A DNA stretch of 64,000 bases from Chamaelirium japonicum (taxonomy: Eukaryota > Streptophyta > Magnoliopsida > Liliales > Melanthiaceae), in contig CANTAL010000193.1 in assembly GCA_947650365.1 (NCBI GenBank), forward strand, positions 1-64,000, written 5' to 3'. Below the pieces are notes generated by a model, which worked only from the letters and a program-made list of their open reading frames with translations, was not told where the DNA came from and did no database searches. Positions 11,063 to 21,843 of this stretch are shown one piece after another; position 1 is the first letter of the stretch, and the number at the start of each line of letters is the position of its first letter. The position numbers and the translations under genes are program-made.

Positions 11063-13117
11063 ACGCTAGTGGTGTGCGTTTCATGTTTTTTTCATGAAAC
11101 CGTCATGTGCGCGCATGAATAGTATGTGCCGCCATCGGGGTTCTACGAGTAGATCATGCATAGTAGATTTTGTATGTTCTATGAATCGTTCTTGCAGGGC
11201 GCCGCTTCTAAAATTATTCTGGATATGTGATTGTTTGCTACCGGGGGTCGGATCCCGTGTTAGCGATTTTGTCTGGATGTTTTTTCTTCTGTGTGTGGAT
11301 AGATTTTAGAGCCATAGTCGGGCAAGAGGTGAAGATTTACCACCCTTGATTCCCAGGCTTTTGCTAGGTTTGTTTTCCTTTTCTTTCTAGGAAATTGTGT
11401 ACGAGCGAGCACTTGCTCGAAGCGTACTAGATCTTTTTCGGTTACAGATTGAAGAGGAGGACTTACCGTGGAGATCCACCACTGGGAAGATGAGCGGAAC
11501 CTTGGAGGACGATGGCGATCCGGCGAAGCGTACACGATGACGGCAAAGGGCATAAAGCGTCAGAAGATCGTATACAGAGGCTTGCACCGGATCGAGGAGC
11601 CTTGTGGAGGAGACAGAGAGCCTGCGCTGTGCCAGTCAGGTTCAGGGGTCGGACCCTGAACTTGATTCAGTTGTGTGCTTATTTCTTTCAGTAGTTCTTT
11701 ATATTTCTGTAGAGAACCCCGATGCGATAATTTGATTATCTGTGTCAGAGGGATGCCCTTTCCCCTCGGGTCCTAGCGACCTTATTAGGATTGGATTCCA
11801 CTAGTGACGCCTATTATTTAATTGACCCTTGATGATAGTATGAATTCCTCACATTTGGTTATGCCCCCATTAGGTCAACACCCGATTAGTCGGGTGTGCC
11901 TATTTGGCAAGCATCGAAACCTAGAATGAGTTGGAATTCTACTATGACATCATTCGTCAAATTTATAAGCAAGGTGCCATGGTAGTGGAAGACCTTTCCT
12001 GTCAGTCTGACCTTAGGCTAGGCTCCAGGGCATTAGCGTGATAGCCAAGTTTGCAAAGCATCAATGTTCTTGGGATATGTAATGTGACCCTTGAGTGGAG
12101 AAATCCACTCGAGGCAGGGACTATGATATTCCAAGATCGATTAATGCTTCGCGAAAGGCTTGAATGCTAGTGGGAGCACGGTATGACCAGGGTCTAGTGT
12201 ATAGGTTGTCGTGACCTTAGTGTACACTCATACTTGCATTAAATAACCCTCAACTTTAATAAGGGATGTAAGAGAGGACTTTTAGAGATCCTCTGGCCTC
12301 CACGGCCAGTCGTTTTGTGTTTGGGTGGGGATGCATAACTTCACACCCCCTAGGGTGGGAGCTGTGTGTTTCCATGCCAAATTACTTAATGACCTCCCTA
12401 AGGATATGGCGATTACGAGGCCAGGAGAGAAGGGCTTTTCATCCCACCCTAGTGGGGGCCGCATGAACTCCCGTGTCGTAATTGCTTAGGCTCGTGGGTA
12501 AGCATCCTAAGTGCACGTGAGGTATTCGTTGCGAAGACAACGGTGATCACGTGGTACTGGCCAAAAGATAACCATGGTCCATCAAAGCCCTTAGTTGGCA
12601 GATTTGGACTGGGTCAAGGAAAGGCCCGTGTAAGCGGATTGACGCTGCATGATGCCCCCTAGGGCAGGTGTAGTCGATTCCGAGATCTTACATACATGGT
12701 TAATTAATCCATAGAGGTGTCTTCGCTTTGAGGGTAGCGCTGACATTTGGATATAATTAGCTTATTTTCAAAATCCATAAAATAAGTTATTTTGCATTCA
12801 TTTTCATTCAACCATATAGTTCCCCTATCCGTTATCCCATAAGAGAACCAGTTATCGGGTCTCTAACTACGTAGAGCGGAAGCGCTTTCTTTAGCTTATG
12901 CATAGGGTAGTTAACGTACATTGGCATGCAATCTAAATATCCCTGTACTAGACTAACGGGTTCAGATATCACTAGGGCACTAACTAGGGCATATGACGAC
13001 TAGCAAGAGTCTAAGGAGATGTGCAAGTGCTATGATTATAGCAGACTTGCGGACAACTCTTTAGAAGCGAGTCAGAGATATGCCGGGTGTTCTCTAATTA
13101 AGTTTTACTTGCATTAG
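11063..13117 (+). other. Long internal leader, no recognised coding
   Basis: About 2.05 kb between the PBS and the gag remnant. Several short frames occur on both strands, none with a family I recognise. The composition differs clearly from the satellite. It could be an extended packaging leader, decayed N-terminal gag, or captured sequence; the last part (about 12950-13117) may hold the decayed start of gag. No internal repeats were noticed. Confidence 0.55.
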
Positions 13118-13393
13118 ATGTCTGGAAGGCGAAGTCAGTCGACTCATCGCTTTTCCACTAAGATACTTGTCGGTACCAAGATGTTAGAGGGAATGCTTGT
13201 TCGGGAACACATCCTTGAGTTCCAGATCGAACTAGATTCCAAAGACATAGTACCAGATGACGAGGTGGTGGAAGACGTCTATCTTGCATCCCTGTCTGGA
13301 ACCTTCGAAGGCGTTATCAGAGACTTTAGCTTTAACAAGTTAGAGATGATAAACGCAGAACTTCTAAGGAGATTTCCAAGAGACAAAGGATGA
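13118..13393 (+). pseudogene. gag remnant (copia-type UBN2-like)
   Basis: A 91-residue open stretch and the longest clean coding remnant in the element. From residue 22 it follows the pattern of the copia Gag central domain: KMLEGMLVREHILEF, then an acidic segment with PDDEVVEDV, LASLSGTFEGVI, and a closing NKLEMINAELLRRF segment. This corresponds to the usual order EG-x-V-x-EHV, DDE-x-V, SLP-x-S, then the MN...L-x-EL tail in plant copia Gags. The N-terminal half expected of a full Gag is not readable, and a stop follows DKG. Gag would form the virus-like particle. The frame (coordinate modulo 3 = 2) is shared with the zinc-knuckle and protease traces downstream. Confidence 0.65.
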
Positions 13394-13531
13394 GATCAAG
13401 ATTAAAGGCAATGCCTTTAGTGCTTAACCTAGGTCTTCTTTAGAAGAACCTAAGGGAATAACTTATAAGAGATCGAAAACTATTCTAGTGCAGAAACTGG
13501 TGTGGAATCCTAAGTCTGGTAACGCCAAGGA

Positions 13532-13585
13532 CGGAAGTATTTCCGCTGTGGTGAGCATTGGGGGTATTTGAAGATTGAGTATGGC
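13532..13585 (+). pseudogene. Degraded CCHC zinc knuckle of Gag
   Basis: Reads KYFRCGEHWGYLKIEY. This matches the copia nucleocapsid knuckle C-x2-C-x-E/K-x-GHW-x-K-x-C, but the first and last cysteines are replaced by Tyr, leaving only the second Cys and the His. It would no longer bind zinc. Its position between gag and protease supports the call. Confidence 0.5.
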
Positions 13586-13630
13586 CTCAGGATGTTAGGA
13601 GTTGAGTCGCTATCTAGTAGCAGTTCTTAT

Positions 13631-13660
13631 GCTTCTTGGAATGTAGACTTCGGGTCTACA
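13631..13660 (+). pseudogene. Aspartic protease active-site trace
   Basis: Reads ASWNVDFGST, the counterpart of the copia protease start W-x-x-DSGAT. The catalytic Asp remains but the loop is altered to DFGST. It lies about 50 bp after the knuckle trace, in the same frame. The rest of the protease is not readable. Confidence 0.55.
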
Positions 13661-14207
13661 GAGATTCAAGGAAAGCAGAAGGCTACTTTATAGTGAAGGA
13701 ATCCTAACATAGGTACTGATGCCATAAGCCGCTGCGGAAGCTGTTAGATATGATTGTCTTAGTTTTTCCGAAACACGGATTTTGATCTTTAGAGATGTAG
13801 TTCTGTTTCCTCCTTGGTAAATGAAATTTTTAGTTTTAGACAGCACCGTTGGTGTGTATCTTAAACTGAATAGATAGCTTCATTACTAGAGGAATAGATC
13901 AGAATAATCTCTTTGTATTTAATCCTAATTCGGAAATAGATTTCATGACAGCTGTAGCGTCTAACTGAAATTCATCTAAATCCTTCGGAGAAGCTATCCC
14001 ATTTGTGACCCCTCTGATTTAGATATTCTTCCTCAGATAAATTCAGAGGTAAAAGAAGGTCGATTTTCTGTTCACAGAATCATCGGAGATCCTTCTAACC
14101 TATGAGTGTAATCTGGACGGCAGAATAACTAAAAGGGCCATGAAGGTATGGGAGTTAGTTAATTTTGACGTCTATGGTTCCAAGAGCGTCCAGACGAAGG
14201 AGTCTCT
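13661..14207 (+). pseudogene. Decayed protease to integrase N-terminal region
   Basis: By position this should encode the rest of the protease, the HHCC pre-integrase domain and the first Asp of the integrase core. I could read no motif with confidence; stops occur in all frames. The frame changes across it from modulo-3 class 2 (gag/protease) to class 0 (integrase), so at least one net indel lies here. Confidence 0.4.
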
Positions 14208-14760
14208 TCGACTTATCGAGGAAATAAAAACCTATCGGATGGGTTCCATAGGATCCTGAGGGAGCATGGGATTAGCTCCCAGTTAAATGCTCCAAGGATG
14301 ACACGTTAGAATAAAGTCTCCGAGAGAAGGAATCGGACCCTGTTTGACATAGTCCGTAGTATGATGAATATTGCCAAGTGTACTACCCACCTTTTGGTGG
14401 GGTTGTACCTTAAAACAGTAGCTTATATCTGAAACTATCTCTTATCTAAATCAGTGCCTCAGACCTATAGAGAGCTATGGTCTAAGCGAAAGCTGACACT
14501 ATAGTGTCTCGAGATATAGGGTTGTCCTGCACTTGTGCAAAAGGACAAGAGGGATGAGATGGAGATATAGTTTCAGGTATATCTGTTTGTAGGTTACCCT
14601 TAGGAGGCATAAGGTGGACTGTTTTATGATCTTGAGGTTAGGAAGGTAATCGTTTCTACGAATACCATCTACCTAGACCAGGATTATATTATAGACCATA
14701 AGTTTGCCGGTAAGGTAGTTCTGGGTGAACTACTGGGTACTGGTAGAGAGTGCGCATCTG
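14208..14760 (+). pseudogene. Integrase remnant (rve core and C-terminal part)
   Basis: Reading from 14211 gives TYRGNKNLSDGF-RILREHGI, then a stop, then VSERRNRTLFDIVRSMM, SKSVPQT, the I-GCPA-V region, FVGYP, GGLFYDLE-RKVIVSTN and DHKFAGKVVLGEL. This is the plant copia integrase sequence in order. The usual SDRGGEY is TYRGNKN, so the second catalytic Asp of D-D-E is Tyr (14214-14216); the catalytic Glu in SERRNRT is kept. Seven in-frame stops fall within about 165 codons. The enzyme would insert cDNA into the host genome; this copy cannot. Confidence 0.9.
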
Positions 14761-15075
14761 AAAAACGTAGTGGGAGTAGATGATACAAGAAACTAGTATA
14801 CCAGGTATTGTAGAAACAATTCACTTTTGTACCACCACCACTTCGTCGTTGTGGGACCATCAGAGCTCCTGAAAGATGCTATGGAGAAACTTTGATAGTT
14901 AATCCAGAGTTTCAGGAGGATGACCCCTAGAGCTACGAAGAAGTAGTGGGAGCTTCCGACAGCTCTTACTGACAAAAGACCATGGAGACAAATTTGCATC
15001 AATGTCCCTTGAAACAGTCTTGACACTTATAGCACTATCACCCTTCAGGGTGTAGAAGGTGTATTAGAAGAGCAC
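14761..15075 (+). pseudogene. Integrase-RT linker remnant
   Basis: Frame class 0 continues and reads VPPPLRRCGTIRAPERCYG at 14829-14885, matching the basic PRRSGR-x-R-x-P-x-R-(F/Y) linker typical of plant copia between integrase and reverse transcriptase. The following acidic, YEE-containing segment fits the start of the RVT_2 domain. Several stops. Confidence 0.6.
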
Positions 15076-15690
15076 CCGATTAAGACTTAAGTGGCTAGAT
15101 TAGTTGCCAAAAGAGAAGGGATTGACTATGTCAAAACCATCTCACTGGTAGCTATGCCTAAGTCTATTTCGGATCCTCTTAATCCATCGCAGCCCATTAT
15201 AGTTGGGAGATCTGGTTGATGGATGTCAAGACAGTTATTCCCTAACGGGAATTTGGAAAGGACATATGGATGAGTAGCCCCAGGCTTTGTGTCAGTAGGT
15301 TAGGAAGATATGGAATGCAAGTTGCAACGGTCCATTTATGGACTGATGCAAGCATCCAAGTTGGAATATCTATTTTGATCAAGGGAATCCGCTCATACGG
15401 ATTTGATCAGAATGAGGATAAACCAAGATGGTACAGGAAAGGTGAAATAGCTACAAGGGTATATTTAGTACTTTACGTTAACGATATTCTACTGATTGAA
15501 AATGATGTAGGAATATTGTTTACGATAAAGGTTTGTAGTCATCACAATTCGATGTGAAAGACCCTAGTGAGGCGAGTTATGCTCTGGGAATCAAGGTAAC
15601 TCGAGATAACCAGAGCAAGATTCTCTTGCTGTCACAGGCTATGCATGAAGATAAGATTCTAGCCAGATTCGGTTTACGAGGCTAGATATC
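15076..15690 (+). pseudogene. Reverse transcriptase remnant (RVT_2)
   Basis: Copia reverse transcriptase readable in three frames in turn. From 15090: VARLVAK-REGIDYVKTIS-VAMPKS, then (about 15241-15350) NGNLE, APGFVSVG, CKLQRSIYGLMQAS. From about 15380: SYGFDQNEDKP, then VLYVNDILLIENDVG. From 15548: FDVKDPSEASYALGIKVTRDNQSKI, LSQAMHEDKIL. At least two frame changes and several stops separate these. The catalytic YVDD box is YVND (15474-15485), losing one metal-binding Asp. The order and spacing of boxes are otherwise those of an intact copia enzyme, so the decay is mostly point change plus small indels. Confidence 0.93.
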
Positions 15691-15849
15691 TATTGCACAG
15701 CAGGAAGATGGGTCGGTTTCAGTCGAACCCGGGTCCAGATCTCTGGACCGATGTGAAGGGTATACTCAGAAATCCTCATTAAGTAAAGATTGTGAGTTAG
15801 CTTGCACTTCACAGGTCCTGATATCGATTGGACACACAGGATCTGACTT
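15691..15849 (+). pseudogene. RT-RNase H connection, decayed
   Basis: Between the last readable RT box and the RNase H start. Short and eroded; intact copia elements would carry the PYASAVGSLMYA connection here, of which I see nothing convincing. It appears shortened compared with the usual span, so an internal deletion is likely. Confidence 0.4.
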
Positions 15850-16294
15850 TGGTGTCAGATGTGTGTACCAGAAAATCGATTTCAGGGATTATTTTTATCT
15901 TGGGATTAGAAGCGGTAGTTGGTAGAGTGTGAAGCAAGTGCATCACAGACTCTACCACAGATGCTTAGCACGTTGTTGCGTGCGAAGTAGTATATTAGGT
16001 GGTAAGGCTTAGGAAGTTCTTAGAGAACTTGGGACGCGTACCAGAGGCTCAGTTATCTGTTGTTACAACAGAAGAGCGGTAAGCAAGGTCCAAGGAGACT
16101 AGGCACCGCCGTGAGGGGAAACCCATCAAGTACAAACTCCACTTGATCTGACAGTTATAGGAGGAAATGCAAGTAGCGGTACTGAGGTGGAATCTACAGA
16201 CAATGTTGCCAATTCCTTTAGGGAATTCCTGCAAAGGCTTTTGGGCAGCATGTAGAAGCTACAGAGCTCAACACCGTTATTCCTCGTTAGACCT
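15850..16294 (+). pseudogene. RNase H remnant and end of pol
   Basis: From 15858 the frame reads TRKSISG-IFILG (usual RKSTSGY-F-LG), KCITDSTTDA, VACEVVY, RLRKFLENLG-VPE, SKETRHRREGKPIKYKLHLI and finally HRYSSLDLVGD running into the PPT. This is the copia RNase H order with its C-terminal tail. Six in-frame stops are present. The domain would degrade the RNA strand during cDNA synthesis. It ends directly at the PPT, as usual. Confidence 0.88.
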
Positions 16295-16304
16295 AGTGGG
16301 AGAT
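16295..16304 (+). other. Polypurine tract
   Basis: AGTGGGAGAT directly before the TG of the 3' LTR, the typical plant copia plus-strand primer site. It appears intact, as do the PBS and LTRs, in contrast to pol. Confidence 0.85.
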
Positions 16305-18633
16305 TGTTAGAATTGGTGAGGTCTATAGCTCGTAAAAACCTAGTGTTTAGCTTTGTATGGTTGATAGTATAGGAATGCATATTGGTACGTACCTTAGTAC
16401 GTGTTCTGATTACAGAACAGAGAGCCATGGCTACATGGTAATCCACTTGAGTGGGAGACTCAATGGATTGGTCCCATGTAACCTAAATACGTTCGCAGCT
16501 CTGATTAGGGTTGGTCGCCCTATCAGGATAAGCTGTTGGGATGACAGAGCGTGGGTGTCTCCACCACGGTCATTACCAGGCACAGTGTCTGTGGCCGAAC
16601 GGAACCAACACGGTGCACAGATCGGTGAGCAGACACCGGTGCACTAAACCGTGTTTCTGCTTAGGGTAAAACGGTCCTAAACCCTGAGGAGCCATGTCTG
16701 GTGGACTAACCAGTTGTGTGGTGCTTTGGCGCACCAATGTGTGAGGATCCGGATGCAGTGATCCAAAACCACGGTGTACTGGGTTACCCGGCTGGCGTTG
16801 CATCAGCATGTCACTCCTGCAGGCTATCCACACCCCTAACGGGAGGTGCGTTCCTTGGTCTGACCTACGTCGTATTAAACCCTGGCCAGGTGGTCATTAG
16901 TTGGACTGATGACGGATCCGGTTGCTCGTCAGAGTAATCGGAGGTACGATGTATGTGGTCAACCTGGAAGGAACCGAGTCATATGAGCACTCGAGTCTGA
17001 CGGTATTCTCCACCGCTCGAGTTGCATCATGGCACCAGTGGAGGGACAGCGAGTTTACCATACTAAACGGAGAGCAGGGGTATGTGGGAGAACATAGTAA
17101 GTCCGGGGGGATTGGAGTGTAGCCTGCGTCGCACTCTGGGTGGCTACGCAGGTTAACTCGAACTCAGAGGATCGATGGTACACTCGGGTAGTGTGTCGAT
17201 CGAGTCTGAGTTGGAAGCCATGAACCCTGGTCCCTGAAGGTTCCACCTTATCGACATTATGTATGGTTCTTATACCATCTCCTCGAAACACAGAACGTAG
17301 TTAGAGGAAGCGAGAAGTCCAAGCATACGCTCCATGAGTGCTTCGCACTAGTGCTCGGTAGATGCGTAGCTACGTGTGTGCACTAAGGGGAAACCCTAGG
17401 TTAGTGCAGAGACGCATGTAGCAATTCCTTGCCATAAGTGGACTTTGCCACATGGGTGCGATGCACCGGGACATGTTGCGAGTTGACTAGTTGACTTCAC
17501 TAGGGGCACCCTACGGGAACCTCAGAGAATAGTGAAATCACTGGTGCACTTCACTTATGTGTGCCTTGTAAAGTCTCGTACACGAGGAACGACCAACTAG
17601 TGACATAAGGGCGTTTTGGTCATACCATGCGCCACTATGCACTAAGGGGGCCGGCCCTAAGTGTTGAGAGACTGGTCAAGGCCGGCCCCATTAGTTTCGG
17701 GAGGTTGTTGCCTCCGATGAAGGGGCCGGTTATGAGGCGCAGAAAACGGGCTGGTTTTGACCGTTTTCGAAAACAAGGAAAGGATAGAGATAAAGAAGAG
17801 ATATATAGGGATAAGGCTTGAATCAATCATCCTTATCCATACTGTCCTTATCCATATGGATAGGCCGGCTATATATATGATAAGGAGAGAGAGGGTGCAC
17901 GAAATTCATAGAGCCATGCAAGCCCTAGGGCTGGCCATGGCATGGGAAAACCCTAGCCGCCCCCTCTCCTCTCTTCGCATCTCCTCTCTCGTCTCTCTCT
18001 CTCTCGCTTGCGCCATTGGATGGCGACTCGTCTTCCTCACGTGGTGTTTCGTAGAAGGAGAAGGCTCGTCGTATGGAGGCACTCAGAGATCCATCAACGA
18101 GGTGCCGTGCATCGTGTGAGATCGGGTGAACTAGAAGGCGTCTCCCGCAACCTTTTGCTGTCCAGAATCTGCACAGAAAATCAACGTTGTTTCTGCGATT
18201 CCGGGAGCTACAGAAGTCCAAACGATGTGAAACTTGTTGGAAAGGTTGCGTCTCGAAGTTGGCTACCTGCAGTCCAAATTTCAGCCCAATCGGAGTTCGG
18301 AGCAGAAAGTTATGGCCGTCACACCGAAGCTATGTTGAGCAGATCCGTAGCCCGTCTCCATCGACAAAGAAGAAATTTGTCGCGGTGAAAGATTCCGCAC
18401 GCAGGTATGACCTCTAACAAGTAGATCTAACATAATTAGAACATGCATTCATGCTAGTTTGTTCTTTCGCGTTAGATCATCGTTAGGGGTTCGCGTAGTT
18501 GCCATGCTAGATTCATACACGCATATGTAGATCGTTTCGATGAAAATTTTGATATGTAACGTACACCGCTCATGGTCCTCGGACCTTCACTTTGCTTCCG
18601 CTGCGGGCCTCTACCATGGATTTATTTCCAACA
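16305..18633 (+). repeat. 3' long terminal repeat
   Basis: The second 2,329-bp LTR, shifted exactly 7,585 bp from the first, so there is no indel between them. One difference was seen: C at 17013 against T at 9428. Polyadenylation would be expected in its R region, but I see no clear AATAAA. Confidence 0.96.
17870..17878 (+). promoter_or_regulatory. TATA box of the 3' LTR
   Basis: Same TATATATAT as in the 5' LTR. If active, it would direct read-out transcription into the reverse-sense satellite beginning at 18634. Confidence 0.55.
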
Positions 18634-18638
18634 CTATT
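18634..18638. other. Target-site duplication, right copy
   Basis: CTATT immediately after the terminal CA of the 3' LTR, identical to 8715-8719. Confidence 0.93.
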
Positions 18639-20030
18639 CTAATTCATTCATACAATCCATTCTAATTCTTTCACACGATCCAATCTAATTCATTCGTACG
18701 TTCCCTTCTAATTCATTCGCACAATCCATTATATTTCATTCGTACGATCCATTCTTACTCATTGCTACGATCCATTCTAATTCATTCGCACGAATGTATC
18801 CATTCTAATTCATTCGTACGAATCTATTCTAATTCATTCGTACAATCTATTCTATTTCATTCGTACGATCCATTCTTACTCATTCGTATGATCCATTCTA
18901 ATTTATTCGGACGATTGTATCCATTCTAATTTATTCGTACGATCCATTCTAATTCATTCGTACGATCCATTCTAATTCATTCTTACGATCCATTCTAATT
19001 CATTCGTCCGATCCATTCTAATTCATTCGCATGAATGTATCCATTCTAATTCATTCGTACGATCCATTCTAATTCATTCGTATGATCCATTCTAATTCAT
19101 TCGTAAGATCCATTCTAATTCATTCGTACGATCCATTCTAATTCATTCGTACGATCCATTCTAATTCATTCGCACGAATGTATCCATTCTAGTTCATTCG
19201 TACGATCCATTCTAATTTATTCGTACGATCCATTCTAAATCATTTGCACGATCCATTCTAATTCATTCGTACGATCTATTCTAATTCATTCATATGATCC
19301 ATTCTAATTCATTCGTACGATCCATTCTAATTTATTCGCACAAATGTATCCATTCCAATTCATTCGTACGATCCATTCTAATTCATTCGCACGATCCATT
19401 CTAATTCATTCGTACGATCCATTCTAATTCTTTCACACGATCCATTCTAATTCATTAGTACGATCCATTCTAATTCATTCGCACGATCCATTCTAATTCA
19501 TTCGTACGATCCATTCTAATTCATTCATACGATCCATTCTAATTCATTCGTACGATCCATTCTAATTCATTCGCACAAATGTATCCATTCTAATTCATTC
19601 GTACGATCCATTCTAATTCATTCGCACGATCCATTCTAATTCATTCGTACGATCCATTCTAATTCATTCGTACGATCCATTCTAATTCATTCGTATGATC
19701 CATTCTAATTAACTCGTATGATCCATTCTAATTCATTCGTACGATCTATTCTAATTTATTCATACAATCCATTCTAATTCATTCGCACGAATGTATCCAT
19801 TCTAATTAATTCATACGATCCATTCTAATTCATTCGTATGATCTATTCTTATTCATTCGCACGATCCAGTCTAATTGATTCGCACGATCCATTCTAATTT
19901 ATTCGCACGAATGTATCCATTCTAATTCATTCGTACGATCCATTCTAATTCATTAATATGATCCATTCTAATTCATTCGAACGATCCATTCTAATTCATA
20001 TGCACAAAGGTATCCATTCTAATTCATTCG
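18634..20030 (-). repeat. Satellite block 11, reverse sense
   Basis: Continuation of block 10 after the retrotransposon. From 19431 to 20030 it aligns with 41573-42172 at a constant offset of 22,142 bp. It ends with the rare ATGCACAAAGGTAT spacer followed by CATTCGCACGAAAG, where sense flips. Confidence 0.95.
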
Positions 20031-20978
20031 CACGAAAGAATTAGAATAGATTGTATGAAAGAATTAGAATGGATCGTGCGAATGAATTAGAATGAATCGT
20101 ACGAAGGAATTAGAATGGATCATACGAAGGAATTAGAATAGATCGTACGAATGAGTAAGAATGGATCGTACGAATGAATTAGAATGGATCATACGAATGA
20201 ATTAGAATGGATCGTACGAATTAATTAGAATGGATCGTACGAATGAATTAGAATGGATCGTACGAATGAATTAGAATGGATACATTCGTGCGAATGAATT
20301 AGAATGGATCGTACGAATGAATTAGAATAGATCGTACGAATGAATTAGAATGGATACATTTGTGCGAATGAATTAGAATAGATCGTACGAATGAATTAGA
20401 ATGGATGGTATGAATGAATTAGAATGGATCGTACGAATGAATTAGAATGGATCGTACGAATGAATTAGAATGGATCGTACGAATGAACTAGAATGGATAC
20501 ATTCGTGCGAATGAATTAGAATGGATCGTACGAATGAATTAGAATGGATTGTATGAATGAATTAGAATGGATCTTACGAATGAATTAGAATGGATCATAC
20601 GAATGAATTAGAATGGATCGTACGAATGAATAAGAATGGATACATTCGAGCAAATGAATTAGAATGGATCGGACGAATGAATTAGAATGGATCGTACGAA
20701 TGAATTAGAATGGATCGTACGAATGAATTAGAATGGATCGTACGAATAAATTAGAATGGATACATTCGTCCGAATGAATTAGAATGGATCATACGAATGA
20801 GTAAGAATGGATCGTACGAATGAAATAGAATAGATTGTACGAATTAATTAGAATGGATCCTACGAATGAATTAGAATGGATCGTGTGAAAAAATTAGAAT
20901 GGATTGTATGAATGAATTAGAATAGATCGTATGAATGAATTAGAATGGATCGTGCGAATGAATTTGAATGGATCGTAC
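20031..20978 (+). repeat. Satellite block 12, forward sense
   Basis: Paralogue of 42173-43120 with equal length. It contains the higher-order string at 20748-20920 and ends at the class B hinge, here with one mismatch (GAATGAATTT). Confidence 0.95.
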
Positions 20979-21342
20979 GAATTCATTCTAATTCATTCAT
21001 ACAATCCATTCTAATTCTTTCACACGATCTATTCTAATTCATTCGTAGGATCCATTCTAATTCATTCGTACAATCTATTCTATTTCATTCGTACGATCCA
21101 TTCTTACTCATTCATATGATCCATTCTAATTCATTCGGACGAATGTATCCATTCTAATTTATTCGTACGATCCATTCTAATTCATTCGTACGATCCATTC
21201 TAATTCATTCGTACGATCCATTGTAATTCATTCGCATGAATGTATCCATTCTAATTCATTCGTACTGTCCATTCTAATTCATTCGCACAATCCATTCTAT
21301 TTCATTCGTACGATCCATTCTTACTCATTCGTTTGATCCATT
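20979..21342 (-). repeat. Satellite block 13, reverse sense
   Basis: Paralogue of 43121-43484. It ends in the 13-base odd palindrome ATCCATTATGGAT (21336-21348), the class E reverse-to-forward hinge. Confidence 0.95.
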
Positions 21343-21348
21343 ATGGAT
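21336..21348. repeat. Class E hinge palindrome
   Basis: ATCCAT-T-ATGGAT, 6-bp arms around one base, at a reverse-to-forward switch. Recurs at 43478-43490 and 56742-56754; a variant (CCATTATCGAT) marks 5947-5957. Confidence 0.88.
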
Positions 21349-21821
21349 ACATTCGTGCGAATGAATTAGAACGGATCATACGAATGAGTACGAATGGATC
21401 CTACGAATGATATAGAATGGATTGTGCGAATGAATTAGAATGGAACGTACGAATGAATTAGAATGGATCGTGTGAAAGAATTAGAATGGATTGTATGAAT
21501 GAATTAGAATAGATCGTATGAATGAATTAGAATGGATCGTACGAATGAATTAGAATGGATCGTACGAATGAATTAGAATGGATCTTACGAATGAATTAGA
21601 ATGGATCGTACGAATGAATTAGAATGGATCGTACGAATAAATTAGAATGGATACATTCGTCCGAATGAATTAGAATGGATCATACGAATGAGTAAGAATG
21701 GATCGTACGAATGAAATAGAATAGATTGTACGAATGAATTAGAATGGATCCTACGAATAAATTAGAATAGATCGTGTGAAAGAATTAGAATGGATTGTAT
21801 GAATGAATTAGAATGAATTCG
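21343..21821 (+). repeat. Satellite block 14, forward sense
   Basis: Paralogue of 43485-44009, which is exactly 46 bp (two units) longer. It ends at the class C hinge 21811-21843. Confidence 0.95.
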
Positions 21822-21843
21822 TACGATCCATTCGAATTCATTC
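21811..21843. repeat. Hinge hairpin, class C
   Basis: Perfect 11-bp arms GAATGAATTCG / CGAATTCATTC and an 11-nt loop; a copy of 3742-3774. Confidence 0.92.

Larger units (their letters stand above)
8720..18633 (+). mobile_element. Ty1/copia LTR retrotransposon, complete in structure but coding-dead
   Basis: A 9,914-bp element bounded by TG...CA LTRs of 2,329 bp and a perfect 5-bp target duplication. Order: 5' LTR, PBS for initiator-Met tRNA, long leader, gag, protease, integrase, reverse transcriptase, RNase H, PPT, 3' LTR. Integrase lying before reverse transcriptase defines the Ty1/copia superfamily. The LTRs differ by one base that I could find (T at 9428, C at 17013), so the insertion is very young. 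In contrast, gag-pol is broken by numerous stops and several frame changes. The copy therefore cannot supply its own proteins and was probably mobilised by a related autonomous element. The 2.3-kb LTRs are long for copia. I do not assign a clade. Confidence 0.97.

Noticed and set aside
11094-12464. Short frames in the leader of the retrotransposon (60-97 residues, both strands)
   Set aside because: No family resemblance, and overlapping frames on both strands; described only as leader.
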